From NCBI GenBank assembly GCA_963716135.1, contig OY970289.1, positions 1,116,001 to 1,180,000 on the forward strand: a stretch of DNA of 64,000 nt. Direction: 5' to 3'. The translations under genes and the position numbers were made by a program. Below the pieces are notes generated by a model. It was not told where the DNA came from. It worked only from the letters and a program-made list of their open reading frames with translations, and ran no database searches. Source of the stretch: CAVRAW01 sp963716135. GTDB lineage: Bacteria > Planctomycetota > Planctomycetia > Pirellulales > JADZDJ01. Positions 7,615 through 16,646 of the stretch are shown piece after piece; the stretch's first letter is position 1; the number at the start of each line of letters is the position of its first letter.

Positions 7615-8469
7615 TCATGCAGCGGTTGTACCAGGAGTCTTCGCGGACGGGCGCAGGTGGATGCCGCAGGGGATGTGATTGCCCCAATCGTCTTCCACAT
7701 TCCCGCCATGGCTATCCATGATCATCGGAAGACCGTTGGGGGACGTGCAGCACTCGCCGACCCAAATGACGACGTGCGTTATCGGGCCACCCTCATGGCC
7801 GCGGATGCAAACCAGGTCGCCGGTTTTCAGCACCTGGCGGCGCTCGTCGAGCTCGCGGGGCAGGTTGATGCGCTTGACGGAAATGTGATGGTGTTCCCCT
7901 TCCAGCGCCGAGTGCAATTCGCTTTGCTGCTCGATGGCCGAGCTCATCTTGATCCCGAACGCCTGGTTGTACACAAAGCCCGTGAAGTTGCTGCAATCCA
8001 CGCCGCGGCCATTGTGCCCCGCGCAGCATTCCTTCCAGGGCCAATGCTTGGGGGGATCCCAATCGGGAATGTGATGATGCTGGTATTCGTAGCCAATGAA
8101 CCGGGCGGCGGCGGCGATCACGCGCTCGCGCTTCCACTGCGTGGGGCGTTCATCGAGGCCTTCCAGCGGGGCGTAGCGGCGTTGTTCCGGGCCCCAAGCG
8201 CCGAACCGCTTGCGCGTTTCCTCGGAATACCAGTGACGATGCTCGATATCCGACTCCCGCTTCGGATTGCCACGCTCGCCATGCTCCAAATCGCCGATCA
8301 GTTCATGAAGCGGATACGAGTATTCCAACTCGTACCGACGCGCCCGCTCCTTTTCGCCTTCTCGCGGAGCGATGTCCTTCGCAAACAATCGCGCAGGGGC
8401 AAGCGCGAACGGAACAGCGCCAGCCGAAATCACAGCCAGGGCCTGACGACGAGTCAACTTGGAACCCAT
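7615..8469 (-). CDS. Tat-exported NlpC/P60-like peptidase
   Basis: From ATG 8469 the protein has 284 residues and opens with a twin-arginine signal (T-R-R-Q-A-L-A, hydrophobic stretch, then A-R-L-F-A). A GTG at 8502 is an alternative start that only lengthens the N terminus. The C-terminal half shows the papain-like triad layout of NlpC/P60: cysteine in G-V-D-C-S-N-F-T-G-F, histidine in I-T-H-V-V-I-W-V-G, and a third polar residue in M-D-S-H-G-G. Family members cut peptide bonds in cell-wall peptides or act as amidases outside the cytoplasm. Several planctomycetes have little or modified peptidoglycan, so the substrate is open. HemDE lies upstream on the same strand, 102 nt away. Confidence 0.8.
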   Translation of the reverse strand: MGSKLTRRQALAVISAGAVPFALAPARLFAKDIAPREGEKERARRYELEYSYPLHELIGDLEHGERGNPKRESDIEHRHWYSEETRKRFGAWGPEQRRYAPLEGLDERPTQWKRERVIAAAARFIGYEYQHHHIPDWDPPKHWPWKECCAGHNGRGVDCSNFTGFVYNQAFGIKMSSAIEQQSELHSALEGEHHHISVKRINLPRELDERRQVLKTGDLVCIRGHEGGPITHVVIWVGECCTSPNGLPMIMDSHGGNVEDDWGNHIPCGIHLRPSAKTPGTTAA

Positions 8470-8571
8470 GCGAGCGTCCGAAGAGTGAGTGAAAATCGAC
8501 ACTCAACTCTAGCTCACCGCGACCGACGGTCGCGGCTTTATGACTGCGCCCTGCGCCCTGAATCCTGCGCC

Positions 8572-10513
8572 CTACTTGGCACTCAACTCGTGCACCATCT
8601 CCACGAGCGCGATCGCATAATCCACCGGCGTTTGCGGCAGAATGCCGTGGCCGAGATTGAAGATATGGCCGGGGCGGCCGGCCGCCTGATCCAGCACTTC
8701 CTTCGCGCGCCGGCGCAATTCAGACCGATCCGCCAGCAGCGCCGCGGGATCCAGGTTTCCTTGGATGGCGCGATCGTGGCCGATGGCGCGCCAAGCATCG
8801 TCGAGACGTACGCGCCAATCCACGCCGATCACTGTGCCGCCTGCTTCGGCTTGCAGCGGCACCAGCGCCGGATTACCGGTCGCAAAGTTGATTACCGGCA
8901 CGCCAGGCGACAAACCATCGATCACCGCTTTGGTATGCGGCAAAACAAACCGCCGATAATCGTCCGGACCCAAGCAGCCAACCCAACTATCGAAAATCTG
9001 CACCGCATGCGCCCGCCGCAATCTGCGCATTCAGATACCGAGTAATCGCCCGAGTCAATCGGCTCATCAGCACGGTCCAAGCGCCGCTGTCGCGGTATAT
9101 CAGGGTTTTGGTGTGCAGGAAATTGCGGCTAGCGCCCCCTTCGATCACGTAGCTTGCCAGCGTGAACGGGGCGCCGGCAAAGCCGATCACCGGCATGCCC
9201 TTCGGCAGGCCCGCGCGAGTCTGCCGCACCGTTTCCATCACGAACGACAGCGAATCGACGCTTTCCAACTCCAGCACTCGGTCCACATCCCGCGCTTCGC
9301 GCACCGGATTATGAATCGCCGGCCCTTCGCCGGCCGTGAATTCCAAATCCATCCCCATCGGCTCGAGAATCGGCAGCAGATCGGAAAAGATAATCGCCGC
9401 ATCCACGCCCAATCGCTTCACCGCCGTGATCATCACTTCCGCGCACAGCGCCGGATTCTTGCACAATTCCAAAAAACTGGTCTTCTCGCGCACGGCGCGG
9501 TATTCGGGCATGTAGCGGCCCGCTTGGCGCATCAGCCAGATCGGCGTGTGCGGCACCGGTTCGCGCCGGCACGCTTTCATGAACACGCTCTGCTGCGCGG
9601 GATCGCTGGGATCGATCACCGGCGCCTCGCCGCGAGCTTGCTTCAAATTCGGCGCCGCCTTGGCCAGCCAGCGCTTTTTGGAAAGCAGCTCGGCCGCATC
9701 CTCCGCTACCGCGCTGACCAGGGCCGCCATCGTGGGATGCTCCGGCTGCACGTCCACCGGCAAATCATGCTGCCGTATCATGGCGCTGGTGTCGGGGCCG
9801 ATGGAACCAATGACTGCCGCGCGCAATCCCTGCCGCACTTGCTCGGCCATCCCGGTGCGCTGAGCCAGATTGAGCACATTCACCAGTTGATGGCTGGTTG
9901 TGAAGAGCGCCGCATCGACGCGCCCATCAGCAATTTGCTTGAGCGTCGCGGACAATTCGGCAGTGTCTTCCGGCAAATCCCAATGATAAAGCCGCAGCGT
10001 GATGACCGTGGCGCCGCGGGCTTCCAGGCCGGCCAACAAGCTGGCATTGGGCTCGCCGTATTCCTGCAGGCCGATGGTGTGGTTTGCTAGTGGCACATGT
10101 CGATCGATGGCCTGCAAAATCTCGCGCCAGGTGTGCGGCTCGCTCGTGGCGTGCGTGGGCTCGATGCCCAGGCCGTGCAGCGCCTCGGCCGGTTTGGGCC
10201 CGCGCACGACGGTGACGATATCGCCGACGGCCGCGATGAACCGCTGGCGGTCGACGTGCCGTTCGACCTGTTCCATCAGCCGCAGCACGCCTTCACCGGT
10301 GGTGAAGAGGATCACGTCCACCTGGCCGGTGATCACTCGATTGGCAAAGTCTACCGCCTCGGGGTTTTTGCAAGGCGTGACCTCGCGGAGGGCGGGCGTC
10401 ACGGTGGGCACGCCGCCTCGCTGGCGGATCAGCTCGGCCAGTTCCGAGGCCCTGCGGTTCTCGAACGCCACGACCTGCAGGCCGGCGAGGCCGTTGTTTG
10501 TTGGCTGGGACAT
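8572..10513 (-). CDS. hemE: HemD-HemE fusion (uroporphyrinogen-III synthase / decarboxylase), frame break near 9010
   Basis: Residues 1 to about 270 look like uroporphyrinogen-III synthase (two weakly conserved alpha/beta lobes; F-T-T-G-E-G-V, then A-A-L-F-T-T-S-H-Q). From about 300 uroporphyrinogen decarboxylase follows: P-I-W-L-M-R-Q-A-G-R-Y-M-P-E-Y, F-S-D-L-L-P-I, G-F-A-G-A-P-F-T-L-A-S-Y, then after the break Q-I-F-D-S-W-V-G and N-L-G-H-G-I-L-P. These catalyse consecutive haem steps. The frame breaks at 9004-9014: adding GC to GGCGCAT (minus strand) restores A-G-A-H-A-V-Q-I-F-D. Start ATG 10513 follows GAGGA very closely; no better start exists. Upstream is a purine-rich tract of GAAGAGG units. 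Probably one functional gene with a sequence error, otherwise a split hemE. Confidence 0.85.
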
Positions 10514-10633
10514 GTCCTCATGATAGTCGAGAAGAGGAGAAGAGGAGAGGAGGAGAAGAGGAGATGATCTGGCGCGCATCCGGCCTGGGGGCCGGGGCTT
10601 ACCGTCGGTGGCAAACACAATTCTTCAGCGCAT

Positions 10634-10670
10634 AAAAAAACTCTGCCCGGCACTTTCGTACCGGGCAGAG
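10634..10670 (-). terminator. Intrinsic terminator of the Cys-rich gene
   Basis: Reading leftward, CTCTGCCCGG (10670-10661), a 10-nt loop, CCGGGCAGAG (10650-10641) and seven T (10640-10634). Perfect 10-bp arms. It lies about 32 nt after the stop at 10703 and separates this transcript from hemDE. Confidence 0.93.
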
Positions 10671-10702
10671 CGTCAACTTCAAGCTAACCGTACGGAGCGA
10701 GC

Positions 10703-11638
10703 TTAGTTCTCGCGGACGTACTTGCTGGCCTGCACAACCCGATGGGTGCTCGGAATCGAAGCCGACGGATCGGACATCGGTGCCGGGGGCATCGGGGCGG
10801 TGTCGCCGCTGCTGGTGGCAGCCGGGGCGGCCGGAGCAGACGAGCTACCGCTGTCGCAACCGCAACCGGAATTGCAACCACAGCTATTGCAGCAGCTATT
10901 GCAGCAGCAATTTTTGTGGCAACGGTGGCAGCTGAACAAATCGCTCAGCCAGCAGTGGTGGCAACGCTCATGGCAGCAATCGTCGCAGCAGCTATTGCAG
11001 CCGCAGGACTTTTCGCAACCGCAGCTATTGCAACCGCAGGACTTTTCACAACCACAGCCGCAACCACAATCGTGGTGGCAACCGCAGTGGTGGTGGTGGC
11101 AACCGCAACCGCTGTCGCAGCAGCAAGACTTCTCGCAACCGCAACCCGAATTGCAACCGCAGCTCTTTTCGCAGCCGCAGCTATTGCAACCGCACGACTT
11201 TTCGCAGCAGCTATTGCAGCAATCGTCGCAGCACTTGTGGTGGCAATCGAACAAGCCACGCAGACCACCGAACAGATCGCAGTGGTGATGGCAGCAGTCG
11301 TTGCAGCAATCATTGCAGCAAGACTTTTCGCAACCGCACGACTTTTCGCAACCGCAGCTCTTCTCACAGCCGCAGCCACAGCTATTGTGGCAACCGCAAC
11401 CGTGATCACAGCCACAGCCCTTGTCGCAACCGCAGCACTTGTCGCAGCCGCAAGACTTTTCGCAGCAACAGGCTTCTGCGGCACAACAGGTTTTCTCGCA
11501 GCACCGCGGCTCGCAACAGCAATTGTCGCAGCCCGAGGTGTCAAGGCCCAGCATACGGTCGAGTAACTCGAACCCGTAGCTGCGGCCGGCCAGGCTCACG
11601 CATAGCGCGAGCGCTCCAAAAACCAGTTTCAGCTTCAT
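10703..11638 (-). CDS. Secreted extreme cysteine-rich repeat protein
   Basis: From ATG 11638 (AAGGAG about 10 nt upstream) the product has 311 residues. A signal peptide (M-K-L-K-L-V-F-G-A-L-A-L-C then A-G-R-S-Y-G) is followed by a region, about residues 37-260, made of short units such as C-G-C-E-K-S-C, C-G-C-N-S-C, N-D-C-C and H-H-H-C. My hand count is about 84 cysteines overall, with many His. The last 50 residues are Ala/Pro/Ser-rich and end V-V-Q-A-S-K-Y-V-R-E-N. Planctomycete walls are known to contain protein rich in disulfides, so a cross-linked envelope protein is one reading; metal binding through Cys/His is another. A terminator follows, so it is transcribed alone. The DNA itself is an imperfect short tandem repeat. 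Confidence 0.85.
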   Translation of the reverse strand: MKLKLVFGALALCVSLAGRSYGFELLDRMLGLDTSGCDNCCCEPRCCEKTCCAAEACCCEKSCGCDKCCGCDKGCGCDHGCGCHNSCGCGCEKSCGCEKSCGCEKSCCNDCCNDCCHHHCDLFGGLRGLFDCHHKCCDDCCNSCCEKSCGCNSCGCEKSCGCNSGCGCEKSCCCDSGCGCHHHHCGCHHDCGCGCGCEKSCGCNSCGCEKSCGCNSCCDDCCHERCHHCWLSDLFSCHRCHKNCCCNSCCNSCGCNSGCGCDSGSSSAPAAPAATSSGDTAPMPPAPMSDPSASIPSTHRVVQASKYVREN

Positions 11639-12442
11639 CGAACAACTTCTCCTTTGCGGGTTAAGCCGCGGATCTTGCGCACATTCCCACAGAACTGTCC
11701 TTATACGGGACAGCTCTGTTTCTCCTTGGATTCGGCTAGCGCTTGTCCGACCAGGCAGGCGGGACCGCGGTAAAGCGGCGTGCCGGGAAGGTTCGTAACG
11801 GAAGCTCTTGGCCGAGGAAGGTGGGTTTGAAAACCTGCGGCTCACACGGTGTATTGCGCCAGGACCGTCGAGCCAATCCTTGACCCGATAAACCGAACCG
11901 GTTGCCTGACGCGCCCTGAATACGTGCCGCAAAAGCACGCTAATTCTTTAGGGACAGCTTGTTCATCGACCGACCCTGTTCGCCCCCTTTAAGGGTCCGA
12001 AGTATTTTTAGGCAAATGGTTTACGGATACCGTTGGGTAAACCTTGCGGCCCTAAGAGGCTGGTAAAACCTTGCCGCTTATCCGGTGCTACCAGGCGGCT
12101 TTAGGCCGGTCGCGTTCGGCAAAACCGTTATGGATTAACACGATGCGCCGCCGAGCGGGCCGCCGCGCCTGGATGAACATCGGTCAACGGCTGCCGAACT
12201 TGCAGAAGAATAGAGGTGTAATGAACGCCCTGAAATTCATTGCGGCGCCGAACGCCGCGATCAAACATTCCACAATCGCCACAAGCGGCAAAGATTTACA
12301 TTCGATCGCGCCATCCCGAGTTCGTGAACGTACCTCGATTGGCTGCCTTGCTGGCCTGAGCGCATTGCCTTATCTTTGAACTGTCCCGCTGAGCTATCCC
12401 GCCTTTGCGACCCGGAACTATCGGCCACTCCGGGAATCAATT
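11639..12442. other. Long intergenic region between divergent Cys-rich and PQQ-like genes
   Basis: About 800 bases without a gene I can support. Contents seen: a CTGTCC/GGACAG inverted repeat at 11695-11700 and 11708-11713, and two near-copies of GGTAAA(A)CCTTGC(G/C)GC at 12036-12050 and 12062-12077. A third copy of that motif lies at 52364-52379. Regulatory sites for both neighbours are likely but not located. Confidence 0.5.
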
Positions 12443-14725
12443 ATGCGCATGCAACACTGCCCCGTTTGGGCTTTGGCCCGTTTGTTCATCGTGTTGGGGA
12501 CAGTCTCCGTCGCAGCCGCAGCGTCCGCCGCCGATCCGATGGATTGGCCGAACTGGCGCGGGCCGGAGCAAAACCGCACTTCGCGCGAAACGTGGTTGAT
12601 CGACAAATGGGATCCTGAGACCGGCGAGAACGTGCTGTGGAAGAATAAGGACGCCGCGGGCATCTGTTCGCCCATCGTGCTGAACGGCAAAGTTTACCTG
12701 CAGGTGCGATACAAGCCGGATACTAAAGAGGAACAGGAAGAGGTCATTTGCGTCGATGCGAATACCGGCAAGACGTTGTGGGAAAATCGCTGGAACGTGT
12801 ATCTCTCCGACGTGCCGGCGGAGCGCGTGGGCTGGAGCCCTGTGGTCGGCGATCCGGAGACCGGGCGGATTTATGCTCAAGGGGTGAATGGATACTTCAG
12901 TTGCATCGACGGCGAAACGGGCAAAACCATCTGGTCGCGGTCGCTGGGGGAAGAGTTTGGGATGATCAGCCCGTACGGCGGGCGCACGCATCCGCCGGCG
13001 CTGTTTGAAGATTTAGTCATTATTAATGGCGTGATGGTGGGCTGGGGGGATACGGCGCCGCCGGCGCATCGCATCTTGGCGCTGGATAAGAACACGGGCG
13101 AACCGCGCTGGTTTTCGCACACGAAGCCGTTGCCGGAAGATACGATTTTCAGCACGCCGTTTTTCACGGTGCTCGATGGCCAGGCGGCGATGGTCATCGG
13201 ATCGTCCGACGGAGCGGTGTGGGCATTTCAGCCGCGCACAGGGAAGCCGATTTGGAATTTCCGCATGTCGCCGCGCGGGCTGAGTCCTTCGCCAGTGGTG
13301 GTCGGAGACAAAGTGTATGAGTCACAGGCGGAGGAAACTTTGGATCGCCGCACGGCCGGCTCGTTGACCTGCTTCAAAGGCACCGGGCACGGCGACATTA
13401 CCAAGACCAATGAGATTTGGACGGTGCCGAGAGTGATGGCGGGCAAGTCGTCGCCCTTGGTGGTCGACGACCGAGTTTACAGCGCCGACGATACGGGCAA
13501 CTTGTGGATTGTGGACGCGGGAAGCGGCAAGTTGATTGGCGGCAAGCCGGTGAAACTGATGGGCACGATCGTGCGCGCCAGCCCGCTGTGGGCCGAGGGC
13601 AAGATTTATCTTTGTTCGACGACCGCGTGGCACGTGATGGAGCCGACGGAAAACGGGGTGAAGTTTCTGGACAAGATGCGGCTACCGGAAAACGACGAGG
13701 TGAGCGGTTCGCTGGCCGTGTCGCACGGCAAAATCTATTTGCCCACCGGTTCCGGCCTGTATTGCCTTGGCAAGAAGAATGGCCCCGTCGGAAGGTACGT
13801 GGCTGATATACCCGAACCTCGCGTGGAAGAGCCCCTTGGAAACGACACTGCGCCCGCTTGTGTCCAGGTTTCGCCATGCGAGGTGCTGTTGAAGCCGGGT
13901 GAGAAGCAGCAGTTCAAAGTCACATTGTTCAACGATCGCGGGCAAGCGGTCGCCGATCAATCTGCAACGTTCACCTTGGATGGCCCGGGGCAAATCGATA
14001 ATCAAGGAAATTTCACAGCGCCGGGCGTGCAATCGCCTGCGGCCACGATCGTGACGGCGAAAGTGGGCGACGCAAGCGGCCAGGCGCGCATCCGCATTGT
14101 GCCCCCCTTGCCGTGGAAGTTCGATTTCAACGACACGCCGCTGGCAAAAAATCCGGCCAAGCCCGATGCGCCGCCGGAAGGCGAAGCGCCGCTGACTTGG
14201 ATTGGCGCACGGCACCGCCACAAGATACGGGAGCTCGATGGCGAAAAGGTGATGGTCAAAGTGACGACCATTCCCAAGGGGACGCGCAGTCAATGCTGGA
14301 TGGGCCCGGACGATTTGCACGACTACACGGTGCAAGCCGATTTGCGAGGCGCCAACAACAACGGCCAGTTGCCGGACATGGGATTGATCGCGCAGCGTTA
14401 CACGCTGGACCTGATGGGCAACAGCCAGCAGTTGCAAATTCGATCCTGGCCGCCGCAGGTGCAGCGGCGCTTTTCGGAGACAATTCCGTTTACTTGGAAA
14501 GGCGATACCTGGTACACCATGAAATTCCAGGCGAGCACGGAAGGGGGCAAGGCACATTTGCGCGGCAAGGTTTGGCCGCGCGGGGAAAACGAGCCGCCGA
14601 AGTGGACCATCGAGGCCGTCGATGACGTGCCCAACTTGCAGGGCAGTCCCGGCTTGTTTGGGCAGGCGACCGTGGCGGAGATTTACATTGACAACGTGGC
14701 GGTGACGCCCAACGATAATCAATAG
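12443..14725 (+). CDS. Exported PQQ-like beta-propeller protein with Ig-like and C-terminal laminin-like regions
   Basis: A 760-residue protein. A signal peptide (residues 1-31, ending A-S-A-A-D-P) precedes W-P-N-W-R-G-P, the usual opening of planctomycete PQQ-like propellers. The propeller spans about 35-450 with repeated blade ends of the type G-x-V-Y and D-x-x-T-G-x-x-x-W. Residues about 470-550 form an Ig-like strand domain (V-L-L-K-P-G-E-K-Q-Q-F-K-V), followed by a beta-rich C-terminal domain (Y-T-V-Q-A-D-L-R-G). No dehydrogenase active site is recognised, so an enzyme role is not claimed. It is 8 nt upstream of a second propeller gene, forming an operon. Confidence 0.88.
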   Translation: MRMQHCPVWALARLFIVLGTVSVAAAASAADPMDWPNWRGPEQNRTSRETWLIDKWDPETGENVLWKNKDAAGICSPIVLNGKVYLQVRYKPDTKEEQEEVICVDANTGKTLWENRWNVYLSDVPAERVGWSPVVGDPETGRIYAQGVNGYFSCIDGETGKTIWSRSLGEEFGMISPYGGRTHPPALFEDLVIINGVMVGWGDTAPPAHRILALDKNTGEPRWFSHTKPLPEDTIFSTPFFTVLDGQAAMVIGSSDGAVWAFQPRTGKPIWNFRMSPRGLSPSPVVVGDKVYESQAEETLDRRTAGSLTCFKGTGHGDITKTNEIWTVPRVMAGKSSPLVVDDRVYSADDTGNLWIVDAGSGKLIGGKPVKLMGTIVRASPLWAEGKIYLCSTTAWHVMEPTENGVKFLDKMRLPENDEVSGSLAVSHGKIYLPTGSGLYCLGKKNGPVGRYVADIPEPRVEEPLGNDTAPACVQVSPCEVLLKPGEKQQFKVTLFNDRGQAVADQSATFTLDGPGQIDNQGNFTAPGVQSPAATIVTAKVGDASGQARIRIVPPLPWKFDFNDTPLAKNPAKPDAPPEGEAPLTWIGARHRHKIRELDGEKVMVKVTTIPKGTRSQCWMGPDDLHDYTVQADLRGANNNGQLPDMGLIAQRYTLDLMGNSQQLQIRSWPPQVQRRFSETIPFTWKGDTWYTMKFQASTEGGKAHLRGKVWPRGENEPPKWTIEAVDDVPNLQGSPGLFGQATVAEIYIDNVAVTPNDNQ

Positions 14726-14733
14726 GACAGATC

Positions 14734-16577
14734 ATGAGATTGCGCTATCGCACGGTGGCATTGGCGGCGGCGACGTTGATCAACGCCAACATCTCGCCGG
14801 TTTGGGCGGCGGGCGAAACGCCGGTGGTGGGCGCGCCGGTGGAAAAGCATGCCGCGAGTGCGGCGTCGGCGGGAAGCGCGATCAATCTGGGCGGCCAGGC
14901 CACCAAAGCCGAAGGGGAACTGGCCGGCGTCGAAGGTTACACGAAGTACGCCGCCGAAGTGGTGGGCATCGGCCCGAACGATTGGGGCCAATGGGGCGGC
15001 TCGTCGATTCGCAACAACACGCCGGAGGCCAAGAATATTCCCAGCGACTGGACGCTCGGCGAGCACGACCTCAATGCGCCGTCGGGCAAGAAAGAGCCCG
15101 CCAAGAATATCAAATGGGTGGCGCAGCTTGGCTTCAAGAGCTACGGCAATCCGGTGGTGGCCAACGGCAAAGTGTATGTGGGCACCAACAACGGCGCGGG
15201 ATATTTGAAACGCTATCCGCCGGAGGTGGATTTGGGAGTGCTGATGTGCTTCGACGAGCAAACCGGCAAATTTCTTTGGCAGGATAGCAGCGAAAAGCTT
15301 CCCACCGGCCGCGTGAACGATTGGCCCGACGAAGGCTGCTGCAGCGCACCGTTGGTCGAAGGCAAGCGGTTGTGGTACGTCAGCAGCCGAGGCGAAGTAA
15401 AATGCCTGAACACCGAGGGGCTGCGCGGCGGCAAAAACGAAGGCCCGGTCACCAATGAAAAGGAGACGGCGCTTGCGAAGAATCCCAAAGCCGAGTGGGA
15501 AGAGGACAAGGAAGCCGACGTGATATGGGTGCTGGACATGATGCACCAGCTCGGCGTGCAGCAACACAACATGGCCAACTGCTCAATCACGGCGGCGGGC
15601 GACGTGCTGTTTGTGAACACCTCCAACGGCGTGGATGAAGCGCACATCAACCTGCCGGCGCCGTACGCCCCCACGTTCCTTGCCGTGGATAAGAATACCG
15701 GCAAGGTGCTGTGGAGCGACAACTCGCCGGGCCCCAACGTGCTGCACGGCCAATGGTCGTCGCCGGCCTACGCGGTCATCGACGGGCAGCCGCAAGCCAT
15801 TCTCGGTTGCGGAGACGGCTGGATCTATGGCTTTGATCCGCGCGGTGAAAATGGAAAATCAAAGCTTTTGTGGAAGTTCGATTGCAATCCGAAGAAGTCG
15901 CGCTACGTGTTGGGAAGCCGGGCCACGCGGAATCACATCATCGCCACGCCGGTGGTGTACCAGGGATTAGTTTACATCGCCGTGGGAGAAGACCCAGAGC
16001 ACGGCGAAGGGGACGGGCATCTTTGGTGCATCGATCCGACGAAGCGCGGCGATGTGAGCCAAGAGTTGGTGTTCAACGCCAAGAATCCCGATGTTCCCAT
16101 CGCTCACAAGCGCAATCAGGCCTGCGTGGAAGCCGACGGCGATTTTACGCGCAAAATCCCAACTCTGCCTGCATCTGGCACTATGCCGGCGAAGATCGCA
16201 ACGGCAACGGCAAGCTGGATTTTGAAGAGACGATGCATCGCACCTGCGGCACCGCCGCCATCAAGGACGACTTGCTGTTCATCGCCGATTTCAGCGGCCT
16301 GGTGCATTGCCTCGACGCGAAAACGGGCAAGTGCCATTGGACCCACGACATGCAAACCGCGTGCTGGTCGTCCCCCTTGATCGTCGACGGCAAGGTGTAC
16401 CTGGGCAATGAAGACGGCGACGTCGTGATCTTCAAATTCAGCCCAGAGAAGGAAGTGCTCAACAAAATCAACATGGGTTCCAGCGTCTACAGCACTCCGA
16501 TCGTAGCCAATGGCGTGCTGTACATCTCGAACCGGAACCAGCTATTCGCCATTCAATCGACGCAGGCCGGCAAATAG
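14734..16577 (+). CDS. Exported PQQ-like beta-propeller protein, frame break near 16155
   Basis: Two overlapping frames together give about 614 residues. A signal peptide (M-R-L-R-Y-R-T-V-A-L-A-A-A ending P-V-W-A-A-G) is followed by the propeller motif W-G-Q-W-G-G-S-S-I-R. Blade repeats such as D-E-Q-T-G-K-F-L-W and D-K-N-T-G-K-V-L-W continue past the break with D-A-K-T-G-K-C-H-W. At 16153-16157 adding one A to the AAAA run joins ...D-F-T-R-K to N-P-N-S-A-C-I-W-H-Y-A without loss. The break is most likely a homopolymer error. It differs from its upstream neighbour by lacking the Ig-like part. Substrate and cofactor are unknown. Confidence 0.85.
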
Positions 16578-16646
16578 CGGCATGCTTTGCGGCCGCTTGG
16601 AGGGCATGACCGAGCGAGGCATAATGGAAGTTGCCAACGTCGCTTC

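Noticed and set aside
8517..8535. CCGCGACC/GGTCGCGG hairpin as terminator of hemDE
   Set aside because: The stem is perfect but no T run follows in the minus direction, so intrinsic termination is not supported.
7591..9045. Long plus-strand frame (484 residues) opposite the P60-like and hemE genes
   Set aside because: It lies fully antisense to two recognisable families and has no motifs; high-GC codon bias produces such mirror frames.
9113..10090. Plus-strand frame (325 residues, His/Arg/Gln-rich)
   Set aside because: Antisense to the HemD-HemE fusion; composition is typical of a shadow frame.
10722..11566. Plus-strand Gln/Pro and Ala/Thr-rich frames, and the idea of a CRISPR or satellite array
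   Set aside because: The repeats follow the codon units of the Cys-rich gene on the minus strand, vary in length and have no regular spacers.
12071..12379. Plus-strand frame of 102 residues in the long intergenic region
   Set aside because: No ribosome site, no recognisable family, and it overlaps repeated non-coding motifs.
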